From: Tessaracoccus sp. MC1865
Lineage (GTDB): Bacteria; Actinomycetota; Actinomycetes; Propionibacteriales; Propionibacteriaceae
Length of the DNA: 64,000 bases
Assembly (NCBI RefSeq): GCF_017815535.1
Contig: NZ_CP072596.1
Location: 1,550,001 to 1,614,000, forward strand
Direction of reading: 5' to 3'
Each line of letters starts with the position of its first letter. Position 1 is the first letter of the stretch. The notes under the pieces were generated by a model. That model searched no databases and was not told the origin of the DNA. It saw only the letters and a list, made by a program, of their open reading frames with translations. The position numbers and the translations under genes are program-made. Positions 8,564 to 21,964 of this stretch are shown piece by piece.

Positions 8564-9406
8564 TCACCCGACGGCGGCGGCCGCCTCACTGTAGGCGGCC
8601 GCCGCCGTCGTGCGTTCCCCGGCCAAGAGGAGGCGGGCGGCCTCCAGCGCCTCCCGCTCCCACCGGCTGACCGTGGAGGGGGAGGCCTGCATGATCTGCG
8701 CAATCTCCGCCAGCGTGCGGGCCTGCCCCGTGAGCCCGAAGCGCAACTGCAGGAGCCGGCGATGCCGGGGCACCAGGAGGGCCAGGAAATCCAGGCCCTG
8801 CCCGTGGCCCGGCTCGTAGCTCAGGTGCGCAAGCCCGGTGCTTTCCAGCGCGACGTCGAGACTGACGTGCCGGATGCGACCCCTGCGGGCGGCGGTGGGG
8901 GACAGGCCCATCGCGGTCACGACGGTGTCCACAGCGGATTCGGAGTCGTCAAGCCCACGGGCGTCCATGGCACGGATCGCCATGCGCGCGGCCCGTCTGT
9001 CCGCCCGGCTGACGGTGGGCCGGCCGATCCAATGGCGGCCGCCGTCGGCCAGCTCCCGCATGAGGTACTCGTGGACGAAGGTGGAGAACCTGATCCCGCG
9101 GGCGTGGTCGTAGCGGCGGATCGCCTCGCCCACCGCCACGCAACCGTCCTGGAACAGTTCGTCCTCGGGCAGGCCGGACAGATAGGCGGTACGACGGGCG
9201 TATTTGAGGGCCATCCGGATCCCCACCCACGCGAACCGTTCGGCGGCCCGCCGCCCCAGCGCCACCACCGCCGGCAGCCGGGGATCACGCCTGCCCTCCG
9301 CGATCAGGTGGTGCGCATACAGGCCGGCCTCGACGGCCCTGGCCAGCTGGGCGTCCTCGCCCGTGGCGAGCATGACATGGGGGAGATCGAGCTCTGGGAT
9401 CTTCAT
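8564..9406 (-). CDS. RNA polymerase sigma factor, sigma-70 family
   Basis: A 280-aa sigma factor. Region 2 is clear (LPEDELFQDGCVAVGEAIRR, then RGIRFSTFVHEYLMREL), and region 4 has the helix-turn-helix TLAEIAQIMQASPSTVSRWE followed by a conserved basic helix. Region 3 lies between and is divergent; no region 1.1 is present, so it resembles an alternative group 3 or group 2-like factor. The target regulon is unknown. No anti-sigma gene is adjacent. I chose the ATG at 9406, preceded by a purine-rich AGGGTGGG; a TTG at 9466 would add 20 residues. It is divergent from a protein of unknown function. Confidence 0.82.
   Translation of the reverse strand: MKIPELDLPHVMLATGEDAQLARAVEAGLYAHHLIAEGRRDPRLPAVVALGRRAAERFAWVGIRMALKYARRTAYLSGLPEDELFQDGCVAVGEAIRRYDHARGIRFSTFVHEYLMRELADGGRHWIGRPTVSRADRRAARMAIRAMDARGLDDSESAVDTVVTAMGLSPTAARRGRIRHVSLDVALESTGLAHLSYEPGHGQGLDFLALLVPRHRRLLQLRFGLTGQARTLAEIAQIMQASPSTVSRWEREALEAARLLLAGERTTAAAAYSEAAAAVG
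8569..8610. terminator. Perfect 17-bp hairpin between convergent actP and sigma-factor genes
   Basis: CGACGGCGGCGGCCGCC (8569-8585) and its exact reverse complement (8594-8610) flank an 8-base loop. The hairpin lies inside the last codons of the minus-strand sigma gene, encoding its Ala-rich tail, and just after the actP stop. Neither side has a T-tract, so any termination would be of the U-independent kind. It suits a bidirectional stop for two converging genes. Confidence 0.6.
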
Positions 9407-9498
9407 GTCGCCCACCCTGCCGAGCAGGCGGGCCGCGGTGGCGATCGGGGAGGGGGATGTGGACAACGCGCAACGGACAACACTTCTTTTCCACAGGG

Positions 9499-9504
9499 CA
9501 CAAT
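9499..9504 (+). promoter_or_regulatory. -10 box (CACAAT), leaderless spacing
   Basis: CACAAT ends 6 bases before the ATG at 9511, the same geometry as at the other predicted leaderless genes. It supports ATG 9511 over the in-frame ATG at 9457. Confidence 0.4.
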
Positions 9505-9510
9505 GGGCCC

Positions 9511-10008
9511 ATGGCGTTCTTCAAGCGGCCCACCCGCGTCGACTTCTCAGGCCTTGCGGCCGTCCTGGGCAGGCAGCCCCACGTCCTGGCCCACGGCATC
9601 GGCGACGGCGACGTCGTCCTCGCGATCACGCGGGAGGAACTGGCGCTGCGCCGCGAGGGGCAGTGGCAGGTGTGGCGGTGGGAACTGGTGGCGGGCGGCT
9701 CCTGGAACGGCGAGTCGGGCACGTTCACATGGCGCACGATGGACGGCGAACGCTTCGAGGCGGCGCTGACCGAGGAGAACCGCGTGCCGGAGGCCTTCCG
9801 GGAGCGGGTGCTGGCGTCGACGCTGGTCCAGTCCGTGGTGGACGCCAGGCCGCGCGGGCAGGTACAGGTCGTCGGCCGGCGCAGCCTTTCCGCTGACCCG
9901 CAGACGCACTGGTACGCGGTGCCCTCGGGCGGTGCGGACCTGAACGACCCGGTCACCCGCGAGGCCGTGGTGGCAGAGACGGACAGGCTGCGCACCGAGT
10001 ACTTCTAG
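9511..10008 (+). CDS. Conserved actinobacterial protein of unknown function
   Basis: A 165-aa soluble protein with no signal peptide or membrane helix. Alternating beta-like segments (GDVVLAITREELALRR, QWQVWRWELVAGGSW, GTFTWRTMDGERFEAAL) suggest a small beta-barrel or PH-like fold in the first 90 residues, followed by a helix and a C-terminal strand region ending in RTEYF. I do not recognise a catalytic motif. It diverges from the sigma-factor gene and may share its control region. Function unknown. Confidence 0.6.
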   Translation: MAFFKRPTRVDFSGLAAVLGRQPHVLAHGIGDGDVVLAITREELALRREGQWQVWRWELVAGGSWNGESGTFTWRTMDGERFEAALTEENRVPEAFRERVLASTLVQSVVDARPRGQVQVVGRRSLSADPQTHWYAVPSGGADLNDPVTREAVVAETDRLRTEYF

Positions 10009-10049
10009 CCGCTGAGGGGCGGCGGCGGGCTCTTTTCGTTTCGGTCGCG

Positions 10050-10079
10050 TTACAAGCTTTTTAAGCTCTTTCGTATGGT
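10050..10079 (+). promoter_or_regulatory. Promoter of gltBD with a palindrome in the spacer
   Basis: TTACAA (10050-10055) and TATGGT (10074-10079) are 18 bases apart. The spacer holds the inverted repeat AGCTT-TTT-AAGCT (10055-10067), placed where a bound regulator would block or remodel RNA polymerase. The leader then carries AGGAGG at 10164-10169. Confidence 0.5.
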
Positions 10080-10176
10080 GCTGGATTGCGTTGCGCCGGA
10101 TCAGCGGCGGACTTACTGTTCTTTCCGGCCACCGGGCACCTGGTGGTGTCACGCCCTGAATCCAGGAGGATCCGCC

Positions 10177-13100
10177 ATGACGAGACGTGTGTTCCCACAG
10201 CGCGAGAAGGTCGGCCTCTACGATCCGGTCAACGAGCACGACGCGTGCGGCGTGGCCTTCGTGGCCCATCTCGACGGGGTGGCGTGCCACGACATCGTCG
10301 CGAAGGGCCTGGAAGCACTCCGGAACCTGGACCACCGCGGCGCGACCGGTGCCGACACGGCGGCGGGCGACGGCGCCGGCATCCTCATCCAGGTGCCGGA
10401 CGCGTTCCTGCGCGGCGTGCTCGACGTCAAGCTGCCCGACGCGGGGGAGTACGCCGTCGGCCTGGCGTTCCTGCCCACCGACGAGGCGGAGCGTGCCGCC
10501 GCCAAGGAGGCCATCGGGGCCATCGCCGAGGAGGTGGACCTCGACGTGCTCGCCTGGCGCGAGGTGCCCGTCGACACCCACACGTTGTCGCCCATCTCTG
10601 TGGGCGCGATGCCGCACTTCGAGCAGTTGGTGGTCGCGGGCCGGGAAGACCAGTCGGGCATCGACCTCGACAGGTTCACGTTCGTCCTGCGCCGTCGCGT
10701 GCAGCACGAGGTGGGCGTCTACTTCGCGTCGCTGTCGTCGCGCACGCTCGTTTACAAGGGCATGCTGACCACGGACCAACTCGAAGAGGTCTTCCCCGAG
10801 TTGCACGACGACCGGGTCGCTTCGGCGCTGGCGCTGGTGCACTCACGCTTCTCCACCAACACCTTCCCCGCCTGGGAACTGGCCCATCCCTACCGGATGA
10901 TCGCCCACAACGGCGAGATCAACACCGTCCGCGGCAACCGCAACTGGATGCGGGCCCGCGAAGCCCTCCTCACCAGCGACAAGATCCCCGGCTCGCTGTC
11001 CAGGCTGTTTCCGATCTGCACCCCCGAAGGCTCCGACTCCGCCTCCTTCGACGAGGTGCTGGAACTCCTGCACCTGGGCGGCCGGTCACTGCCGCACGCC
11101 GTCCTCATGATGATTCCCGAGGCCTGGGAGTCGCACGCGGAGATGGACCCGGACCGCCGCGCGTTCTACGAGTTCCACTCCATGATCATGGAGCCCTGGG
11201 ACGGCCCCGCCTGTATGACCTTCACCGACGGCTCCGTCATCGGCGCGTGCCTCGACCGCAACGGGCTGCGCCCCGGCCGGTACTGGGAGACCCGCGACGG
11301 GCTGGTCGTCTTCGCCTCGGAGGCCGGCGTGTTGCCCATCGCGCACGCCGACGTGGTGCGCAAGGGCCGGCTGCAGCCGGGCCGCATGCTGCTCGTGGAC
11401 CTGGACCGGCACGCCATCGTCTCCGACGACGACGTGAAGGGCGCGCTCGCCGCCGAGCACCCCTACCGCCAGTGGGTGGCCGATAACAAGATCGAGCTCG
11501 ACAAGCTGCCGAGCCGCGCGCACATCGTGCACTCGCACGCCTCCGTCACGCGCCGACAGCAGGTGTTCGGCTACTCCCACGAGGAACTGCGCTCGATCAT
11601 CGCTCCCATGGCGAACACCGGCGTCGAGGCGATCGGCTCGATGGGCACCGACGCGCCCATCGCGGTGCTCAGCCGACGGCCCCGGCTGATCTTCGACTAC
11701 TTCAAGCAACTCTTCGCCCAGGTCACCAACCCGCCGCTCGACGCGATCCGCGAGGAGCTGGTCACCTCCCTCACGGCGAAGATCGGACCCGAGCGCAACC
11801 TGCTCGAGCCCGTGCCGGCGGCCGCCCGCATGATCATCATGAACCGGCCCATCCTCGACTCGGAGCAGCTGGCCAAGATCGTGCGCCTGGGCCGAGACGG
11901 CGACCTCCCCGGCTACGCCACCCACGTCGTGCACGGGCTCTACAAGGTGACCGGCGGTGGCCGCGCGCTGGCCCGCAAGCTGGAGGAGATCTGCGACGAG
12001 GTGTCCGCAGCCATCCGCGGCGGCGCCCGCGCCATCGTCCTGTCGGACCGCCATTCGACGGCGGAACTGGCGCCCATCCCGTCGCTGCTGCTGACCGCGG
12101 CCGTCCACCACCACCTCGTCCGCGAGAAGACCCGCACCCAGGTGGGGCTCGTGGTCGAGGCCGGCGACGTGCGCGAGGTGCACCACGTTGCGCTGCTGCT
12201 CGGCTACGGCGCCGCGGCGGTCAACCCGTACCTCGTCTTCGAAACGGCCGAAGACCTCGCGCGCCGCGAGATCTACGTCGACGTCAGCCCCGAGAAGGCC
12301 ATCGCCAACGTGGCCAAGGCCCTCTCCAAGGGCGTGCTCAAGGTGATGAGCAAGATGGGCGTGAGCACCATCGCCTCCTACACCGGCGCGCAGATCTTCG
12401 AATGCGTCGGCCTCAGCGAGCAGGTCGTCGAGCGGTACTTCACCGGCACCACCAGCCGCCTCGGCGGGTTGGGGCTGGACGAGGTCGCCGATGAGATCAT
12501 GGCCCGCCACCAGCTGGGCTACCCGGCCGACGGCATCCCCCTGGCCCACCGCGACCTGCTCGTGGGCGGCGAATACCAGTGGCGCCGCGAGGGCGAACCC
12601 CACCTGTTCGACCCGGAGACGGTCTTCCGCCTCCAGCACTCGACGCAGTCCGGCGACTACAACGCGTTCAAGAAGTACTCGGCGCTCGTCAACGACAACT
12701 CCGCACGCATCATGACGCTGCGCTCGCTCATGGAGTTCACCGGTACCGAGCCGATCAGCATCGACGAGGTGGAGCCGGTCAGCTCGATCGTGAAGCGGTT
12801 CTCCACCGGCGCGATGAGCTACGGCTCGATCTCGATGGAGGCCCACCAGACCCTCGCCGTCGCGATGAACCGGCTGGGCGCGAAGTCCAACACCGGCGAG
12901 GGCGGCGAGGACCCGGAGCGGCTGCACGACCCGCTGCGCCGCTCCGCGATCAAGCAGGTCGCCTCCGGCCGCTTCGGCGTCACCTCCGAGTACCTCACCT
13001 ACGCCGACGACATCCAGATCAAGATGGCGCAGGGCGCCAAGCCCGGCGAAGGTGGCCAGCTGCCCGGCAACAAGGTCTATCCCTGGGTGGCCCGCACGCG

Positions 13101-14706
13101 GCACTCGACGCCGGGCGTCGGCCTCATCTCGCCGCCGCCGCACCACGACATCTACTCGATCGAGGACCTCAAGCAGCTCATCCACGACCTGAAGTGCGCC
13201 AACCCGTCGGCCCGTATCCACGTGAAGCTCGTCTCCGAGATCGGCGTGGGCACGGTGGCCGCCGGTGTCAGCAAGGCCAAGGCCGACGTCGTGCTCATCT
13301 CGGGCCACGACGGCGGCACGGGAGCGGCCCCGCTCACGTCGGTCAAGCATGCCGGCGCACCGTGGGAGCTCGGCCTCGCCGAGACACAGCAGACGCTGCT
13401 CCTCAACGGCCTGCGGGACCGCATCGTCGTGCAGTGCGACGGCCAGCTCAAGACCGGCCGGGACGTGCTCGTGGCCGCGCTGCTGGGCGCCGAGGAGTTC
13501 GGCTTCGCCACCGCGCCCCTGGTGGTGTCCGGCTGCGTCATGATGCGCGTCTGCCACAAGGACACCTGCCCCGTGGGCGTGGCGACGCAGAACCCCGAAC
13601 TGCGCGGGAAGTTCCACGGCGACCCTGACCATGTCGTCAACTTCTTCGAGTTCATCGCTCAGGAGGTGCGCGAACTGCTCGCGTCGCTGGGCCTGCGCTC
13701 GATCGAGGAGGCGGTTGGCCGCGTCGACCTGCTCGACGTCAGCCGTGCCGTCGGGCACTGGAAGACACAGGGCCTTGACCTGTCGCCCATCCTCGCGCAG
13801 ATCGACGTGCCCGAGGGCACCCGCCGCTACCGCACCGTCGAGCAGGACCACGGCCTCGATGCCAAGCTGGATGTGGAACTGATCCGCCTGGCGGAACCGG
13901 CCCTCACCCACGGGGAACTGGTGCGCCACACGCTGCCGGTGCGCAACGTGGACCGGACGGTGGGCACCATGCTGGGCCACCACGTCACGCGGGTCACGGA
14001 CGGCGTCGGTCTGGAGCCGGGCACCATCGACTTCACCCTCACCGGCACCGGTGGCCAGAGCTTCGGGGCGTTCCTGCCCCGGGGGGTCACCCTGCGTCTC
14101 ATCGGCGACTCCAACGACTACTTCGGCAAGGGCCTGTCCGGCGGTCGTCTGATCGTCACCCCGCCGTCGGAGGTGTCGTTCGACCCGGCTGACCAGATCG
14201 TCGCCGGCAACGTGATCGGCTACGGCGCCACGTCCGGGCAGCTGTTCCTGCGGGGCCGGGTGGGCGAGCGCTTCTGCGTGCGCAACTCCGGGGCCAGCGC
14301 CGTCGTCGAGGGCGTGGGCGACCACGGCTGCGAATACATGACCGGCGGTGAGGTGCTGGTGCTCGGCCCCACCGGGCGCAACTTCGCCGCAGGCATGTCC
14401 GGCGGTGTCGCCTGGGTGCTCGACCTCAACCCGCTCCGGCTCAACACCGAGCTGGTCGACCCCGCCCCGCTCAGCCACGCCGACCTCGCCCGGATCCGCG
14501 CGCTCATGGAGGAACACCGCCAGGAGACCGGCTCCACCGTCGCCGACGCGCTGCTCGCGCTGAGCGACGACGGGTTGAGCCGCCGCTTCACCAAGCTGGA
14601 ACCGCGCGACTACGCACGCATCATGGCCGTCCAGGCGCAATCCCTGGCCGACGGCCTCGACGAGAACCAGACCACCGAGCTGATGATGGAGGCCGCACAT
14701 GGCTGA
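10177..14706 (+). CDS. gltB: Glutamate synthase large subunit (NADPH-GOGAT alpha)
   Basis: It converts glutamine and 2-oxoglutarate to two glutamates together with GltD. The 1509-aa chain has an N-terminal class II glutamine amidotransferase domain; Cys24 in HDACGV should become the N-terminal nucleophile after propeptide removal. A central domain, an FMN-binding synthase domain ([10 protein letters not shown], then [10 protein letters not shown]), the 3Fe-4S cysteine motif [19 protein letters not shown], and a C-terminal beta-helix GXGXG domain follow. ATG 10177 lies 7 bases after AGGAGG; the frame is open further upstream without family similarity. It overlaps gltD by 8 bases. Confidence 0.96.
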   Translation: MTRRVFPQREKVGLYDPVNEHDACGVAFVAHLDGVACHDIVAKGLEALRNLDHRGATGADTAAGDGAGILIQVPDAFLRGVLDVKLPDAGEYAVGLAFLPTDEAERAAAKEAIGAIAEEVDLDVLAWREVPVDTHTLSPISVGAMPHFEQLVVAGREDQSGIDLDRFTFVLRRRVQHEVGVYFASLSSRTLVYKGMLTTDQLEEVFPELHDDRVASALALVHSRFSTNTFPAWELAHPYRMIAHNGEINTVRGNRNWMRAREALLTSDKIPGSLSRLFPICTPEGSDSASFDEVLELLHLGGRSLPHAVLMMIPEAWESHAEMDPDRRAFYEFHSMIMEPWDGPACMTFTDGSVIGACLDRNGLRPGRYWETRDGLVVFASEAGVLPIAHADVVRKGRLQPGRMLLVDLDRHAIVSDDDVKGALAAEHPYRQWVADNKIELDKLPSRAHIVHSHASVTRRQQVFGYSHEELRSIIAPMANTGVEAIGSMGTDAPIAVLSRRPRLIFDYFKQLFAQVTNPPLDAIREELVTSLTAKIGPERNLLEPVPAAARMIIMNRPILDSEQLAKIVRLGRDGDLPGYATHVVHGLYKVTGGGRALARKLEEICDEVSAAIRGGARAIVLSDRHSTAELAPIPSLLLTAAVHHHLVREKTRTQVGLVVEAGDVREVHHVALLLGYGAAAVNPYLVFETAEDLARREIYVDVSPEKAIANVAKALSKGVLKVMSKMGVSTIASYTGAQIFECVGLSEQVVERYFTGTTSRLGGLGLDEVADEIMARHQLGYPADGIPLAHRDLLVGGEYQWRREGEPHLFDPETVFRLQHSTQSGDYNAFKKYSALVNDNSARIMTLRSLMEFTGTEPISIDEVEPVSSIVKRFSTGAMSYGSISMEAHQTLAVAMNRLGAKSNTGEGGEDPERLHDPLRRSAIKQVASGRFGVTSEYLTYADDIQIKMAQGAKPGEGGQLPGNKVYPWVARTRHSTPGVGLISPPPHHDIYSIEDLKQLIHDLKCANPSARIHVKLVSEIGVGTVAAGVSKAKADVVLISGHDGGTGAAPLTSVKHAGAPWELGLAETQQTLLLNGLRDRIVVQCDGQLKTGRDVLVAALLGAEEFGFATAPLVVSGCVMMRVCHKDTCPVGVATQNPELRGKFHGDPDHVVNFFEFIAQEVRELLASLGLRSIEEAVGRVDLLDVSRAVGHWKTQGLDLSPILAQIDVPEGTRRYRTVEQDHGLDAKLDVELIRLAEPALTHGELVRHTLPVRNVDRTVGTMLGHHVTRVTDGVGLEPGTIDFTLTGTGGQSFGAFLPRGVTLRLIGDSNDYFGKGLSGGRLIVTPPSEVSFDPADQIVAGNVIGYGATSGQLFLRGRVGERFCVRNSGASAVVEGVGDHGCEYMTGGEVLVLGPTGRNFAAGMSGGVAWVLDLNPLRLNTELVDPAPLSHADLARIRALMEEHRQETGSTVADALLALSDDGLSRRFTKLEPRDYARIMAVQAQSLADGLDENQTTELMMEAAHG

Positions 14707-16165
14707 TCCCAAGGGTTTCATGACCACTCCGCGCGAGGTCGCCGCCCGCCGCCCCGTCGAGGAGCGCGTGCACGATTGGAAAGAGGTCTACCCCGGTACG
14801 CCCGGGCGCGCGCTGCTGCCCATCATCACCAAGCAGGCCGGCCGGTGCATGGACTGCGGCATCCCGTTCTGCCACAACGGGTGCCCGTTGGGCAACCTCA
14901 TCCCCGAGTGGAACGACCTGGTGTGGCGCGACGAGTGGCAGCCGGCGCTGGAGCGTCTGCACGCCACGAACAACTTCCCGGAGTTCACCGGGCGGCTGTG
15001 TCCCGCGCCCTGCGAAACGGCCTGTGTGGTGGGCATCAACCGCGACGCCGTGACGATCAAGAACGTCGAGGTCGCGATCATCGACAAGGCGTGGGACGAC
15101 TCGCGCGTCGTGCCGCAGCAGCCCGAGTGGCACACCGCCAAGACGGTCGCCGTCGTCGGCTCGGGGCCCGCGGGTCTGGCGGCCGCTCAGCAGCTGACCA
15201 GGGCCGGGCACACCGTCGTCGTGTACGAGCGGGCCGACGCCATCGGCGGGCTGCTGCGCTACGGGATTCCGGAGTTCAAGCTGGAGAAGTCGGTGGTCAC
15301 CCGCCGCCTGAAGCAGATGGTGCTCGAGGGTACGCAGTTCAAGACCGGCGTTGAGATCGGCGTCGACATCACCGGCGCGGAGCTCCGGGAGCAGTACGAG
15401 GCCGTGGTCCTGGCCATCGGGGCCACCGCGGCCCGCGACCTGCCCGTGCCCGGCCGCGAACTGGCCGGCATCCACCAGGCGATGGAGTTCCTGCCGCAGG
15501 CCAACCGGGCCGCGCTGGGCGAGAGCGTCGATGGCCAGATCACGGCGGAGGGCCGCGACGTCGTCATCATCGGCGGCGGCGACACCGGAGCGGACTGCCT
15601 CGGCACCTCCATCCGCCAGGGGGCGCGCTCCATCACCCAGCTGGAGATCATGCCGATGCCGCCGGAGGTCCGGCCCGCCGGCCAGCCCTGGCCGACGTAT
15701 CCCATGACCTTCAAGGTCTCGTCGGCGCACGAGGAGGGCGGCGACCGCATGTACGCCGTCTCCACCCTGCAGTTCGTCGGCGACGACGACGGCCGGGTCG
15801 CAGGGCTGGACATCGTCGAGGTGCGCTTCGACGCCGGCCGCTTCGAACCCGTCGAGGGGACTGAACGGCACATCCCCGCTCAGCTCGTGCTGCTGGCCAT
15901 GGGCTTCACCGGCCCGGAGCAGACGGGCCTGGTGCAGGAACTCGGCCTGGAGCTCGACCCGCGCGGCAACATCCTGCGCGACGAGGACTTCGCTACGAAC
16001 GTGCCCGGCGTTTTCGCCTGTGGCGACGCCGGCCGTGGCCAGTCGCTGATCGTCTGGGCGATCGCCGAGGGCCGCTCCTGCGCCATGGGCGTCGACCAGT
16101 ACCTGAGTGGCTCGTCCAAGCTTCCCAGGCCCATCGGACCGGAGGTGCGGCAACTCCTCGTGTGA
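14699..16165 (+). CDS. gltD: Glutamate synthase small subunit (NADPH-GOGAT beta)
   Basis: It passes electrons from NADPH through FAD to the GltB Fe-S/FMN centres. The 488-aa protein has the N-terminal cysteine clusters for two 4Fe-4S centres ([16 protein letters not shown] and CPAPCETAC), an FAD-binding [11 protein letters not shown] and an NADPH-binding [11 protein letters not shown]. The start overlaps the end of gltB by 8 bases, so the subunits are probably translationally coupled. Confidence 0.96.
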   Translation: MADPKGFMTTPREVAARRPVEERVHDWKEVYPGTPGRALLPIITKQAGRCMDCGIPFCHNGCPLGNLIPEWNDLVWRDEWQPALERLHATNNFPEFTGRLCPAPCETACVVGINRDAVTIKNVEVAIIDKAWDDSRVVPQQPEWHTAKTVAVVGSGPAGLAAAQQLTRAGHTVVVYERADAIGGLLRYGIPEFKLEKSVVTRRLKQMVLEGTQFKTGVEIGVDITGAELREQYEAVVLAIGATAARDLPVPGRELAGIHQAMEFLPQANRAALGESVDGQITAEGRDVVIIGGGDTGADCLGTSIRQGARSITQLEIMPMPPEVRPAGQPWPTYPMTFKVSSAHEEGGDRMYAVSTLQFVGDDDGRVAGLDIVEVRFDAGRFEPVEGTERHIPAQLVLLAMGFTGPEQTGLVQELGLELDPRGNILRDEDFATNVPGVFACGDAGRGQSLIVWAIAEGRSCAMGVDQYLSGSSKLPRPIGPEVRQLLV

Positions 16166-16173
16166 CCGGCGAG

Positions 16174-16179
16174 TAGCCT
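16174..16179 (+). promoter_or_regulatory. -10 box for the AspT-like transporter (TAGCCT), leaderless spacing
   Basis: TAGCCT ends 7 bases before the GTG at 16187. It gives this gene its own promoter just after the gltD stop. Confidence 0.5.
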
Positions 16180-16186
16180 GACCCGT

Positions 16187-17761
16187 GTGCTCGACCTCCT
16201 CACCTCCTCACCGCTCCTGACGATCATGCTCGTGGTGGCGCTCGGCGCCGCCGTCGGCATGATCCCGTTCGGGCCGTTGCGGTTCGGGGCGGCGGGGGCG
16301 CTGTTCGTCGGCCTGTTCTTCGGCGCGCTCGAACCGGCGCTGGGGGAGGGCCTGGGCCTGGTGTCGACGCTCGGCCTGGCGCTGTTCGTCTACACGGTGG
16401 GCGTCGCCGCCGGCGAGACGTTCTTCGCCGACCTGCGCAAGCAACTTCCGTTCATGGGTCTGGCGGTGGGCGTCATCGCCGTCGTGACGGTGGTGGCGAT
16501 CCTGATGGGCGGCGCGCTCGGGCTGGGTCCCGGCATGATCGCCGGCGTGTTGGCCGGCGCGCTGACGTCGACCCCCGCCCTCGCCGCGGCGACGGACGCA
16601 ACGGGCAGCGCGGAAGCCGCCGTGGGTTATTCGCTGGGGTACCCGGTGGGCGTGGTGCTGGCCATCATCGTGGTTGCGCTCGTCGTGAACCGGCGGTGGC
16701 CCGGACGCAAGGACGAGCCGTCTGCCAACGCGGAAGGCATCGTCGCTGAATCCGTGGAGGTGGACCGCACCGCGTCGCTGCGCCTGGTGCCGGGCTGGGC
16801 CGATGAGGCCATCAAGATGAGCTACCTGGTGCGCGACGGCCGCACCCGCGTCGTGTCGCCCGGCGAGGAACTGCTGCCCGGGGACCGCGTCCTCGTGGTG
16901 GGGGCGCCCAACGCGGTGGGCCGGGCGGTGGAGTTCCTCGGCACGCGGCTGGAGCAGGAACTCACCACGGACCGCGGCTCCGTGGACTTCCGCCGCTTCG
17001 TCGTCTCCTCGAACCACGTGGCCGGCCACGCGGTGGCGCAACTGAACCTCCCCAGCCGGTTCGGCGGGGTGATCACCAGAGTGCGCCGCGGCGACGCGGA
17101 CCTGCTGGCGCGCGACGACCTCATCCTGCAACTGGGCGATCGGGTCCTCGCGGTGGGCCCCCAACGCGACCTCGACGCCATGGGCTCATTCTTCGGCGAC
17201 TCCGAGCGCAAGGTCTCAGAGGTCGACGCGCTGGCGCTCGGCCTGGGTCTCGTGCTGGGCCTGCTGCTGGGGGCGGTCACCGTCCCGCTGCCCGGCGGGA
17301 TCGACTTCTCGCTCGGCCCCGCGGCCGGCCCGCTCGTCGTGGGCATGATCCTGGGTGCCATGCACCGCACCGGCCCGCTGCTCTGGTCCATCCCGTTGTC
17401 GGTGAACCTGACCATCCGCCAACTCGGGCTGCTGCTGTTCCTCGCGACGGTGGGGCTCGCGTCCGGCCCCATGTTCGCCTCGCAGGCCCTCAGTGGCACG
17501 GGACTCCGCGCCGGAGCCCTGGCGGCCGCGGTGGTCATCGCCTCAGCTGTCGCATTCCTGGCCGGCGCCCGCACCATGGGGCTCTCGGCACCGCGGGCAG
17601 CAGGTGGTTTCGCCGGCTACATCGGCCAGCCGGCGATCCTGGCCTTCGCGAACGAGCGCGTGAACGACGACAGGGTCGAGGCGGGCTACGCGGCGCTGTT
17701 CGCGCTGGGCATTATCGCCAAGATCGTGGCGGTCCAGGTGCTCGCGGCACTGGTGGGCTGA
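16187..17761 (+). CDS. AspT/YidE-family putative transporter with paired TrkA-C domains
   Basis: A 524-aa membrane protein with two five- to six-helix halves around a cytoplasmic section (about residues 180-345) holding two TrkA-C-like domains. Each half contains the duplicated YidE/YbjL signature (GVLAGALTSTPALAAATDA in the first, AAGGFAGYIGQPAILAFANE in the second). Characterised members are the aspartate:alanine exchanger AspT and a succinate exporter, so an amino-acid or dicarboxylate exchanger is plausible. The substrate is not determinable here, and placement after gltBD is only suggestive. Confidence 0.82.
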   Translation: MLDLLTSSPLLTIMLVVALGAAVGMIPFGPLRFGAAGALFVGLFFGALEPALGEGLGLVSTLGLALFVYTVGVAAGETFFADLRKQLPFMGLAVGVIAVVTVVAILMGGALGLGPGMIAGVLAGALTSTPALAAATDATGSAEAAVGYSLGYPVGVVLAIIVVALVVNRRWPGRKDEPSANAEGIVAESVEVDRTASLRLVPGWADEAIKMSYLVRDGRTRVVSPGEELLPGDRVLVVGAPNAVGRAVEFLGTRLEQELTTDRGSVDFRRFVVSSNHVAGHAVAQLNLPSRFGGVITRVRRGDADLLARDDLILQLGDRVLAVGPQRDLDAMGSFFGDSERKVSEVDALALGLGLVLGLLLGAVTVPLPGGIDFSLGPAAGPLVVGMILGAMHRTGPLLWSIPLSVNLTIRQLGLLLFLATVGLASGPMFASQALSGTGLRAGALAAAVVIASAVAFLAGARTMGLSAPRAAGGFAGYIGQPAILAFANERVNDDRVEAGYAALFALGIIAKIVAVQVLAALVG

Positions 17762-17803
17762 CCCGGCGGGCCGTCACCAGAATGGGGACCGGCGGTGGCA
17801 GGG

Positions 17804-17809
17804 TAAGCT
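17804..17809 (+). promoter_or_regulatory. -10 box for dnaE (TAAGCT)
   Basis: TAAGCT is followed at once by an in-frame GTG (17810) that would precede the transcription start, so that codon cannot be the real start. A leader with GGAGG at 17831-17835 then leads to TTG 17840 or GTG 17846. Confidence 0.45.
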
Positions 17810-17845
17810 GTGGAGCCGTTGGTCCGTAGTGGAGGTTGGTTGTCT

Positions 17846-21383
<3,538 letters not shown>

Positions 21384-21391
<8 letters not shown>

Positions 21392-21953
21392 CGGCCTCCT
21401 CGTCGTCACCCGGCGCAGCCAACTCGCCGAACTGTGGGACAACAGCTGGTGGCGCCTCATCGTCTTCGTCGCCGCGTCGGTGCTGGTCGGCGCCCTCGGA
21501 GGCCTTCTCTGGGCCGCCACCGCGCCCCGGCCCACGTACCAGATCCAGGAAGACCTCACCGCCCTGATCTCCGAGCGCGGCCAGGCGGCCATGATCGGCG
21601 CAGACGCCAGCTTCGTGCTGATCACCGGGATCATCGGGGCCGCCGTGGGCCTGGCGGGCTGGTTCGCCCTGTACCGCCGCGGGTGGCTCGTGATCGTCGG
21701 ATCCGTCCTGGGCGCAGTCGCGGCCGCGCTCATGACGTGGCGCCTGGGGCTGGCCGTAGGCACCACCGGGTTCGCGCAGCGGCTGGCTTCGGCCTCGGCC
21801 GGCGACGTCGTCGCGGTGGACCTCCAACTACGGTCCCTGGCCGCCCTGATGGTGGCCCCCTTCACCGCGATCACCCCGGTCATGCTGCTCGCGGCGTTCT
21901 GGCCGGAGCCAGGGGATGAGCAGGAGTCCGAGGAGCCTGAGCCCACGCAGTAG
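21384..21953 (+). CDS. DUF2567 family membrane protein
   Basis: A 189-aa protein with four predicted membrane helices (roughly residues 25-46, 72-92, 99-120 and 146-165), a periplasmic-type segment after helix 1, and an acidic Glu-rich C-terminal tail. It resembles the actinobacterial DUF2567 proteins often found between dnaE and hisD. The function is unknown. The start overlaps dnaE, so it is co-transcribed with the polymerase. Its stop codon is part of the hisD -10 box. Confidence 0.75.
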
Positions 21954-21956
21954 GAT
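21951..21956 (+). promoter_or_regulatory. -10 box for the his genes (TAGGAT), leaderless spacing
   Basis: TAGGAT ends 8 bases before the hisD GTG at 21965. Its first three bases are the TAG stop of the DUF2567 gene. Confidence 0.5.
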
Positions 21957-21964
21957 GGCTTACC

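Noticed and set aside
10009-10045. Intrinsic terminator after the 9511-10008 gene
   Set aside because: GC-rich inverted bases followed by TCTTTT are suggestive, but the stem is imperfect and short, so it is not called.
10050-10079. GlnR or AmtR binding site at gltB
   Set aside because: The sequence around GTTAC does not continue with the required half-site spacing, and the AmtR pattern is absent.
11086-14727. A 1213-codon minus-strand open frame opposite gltB
   Set aside because: It is a shadow of gltB codon bias with no recognisable domain or start signals.
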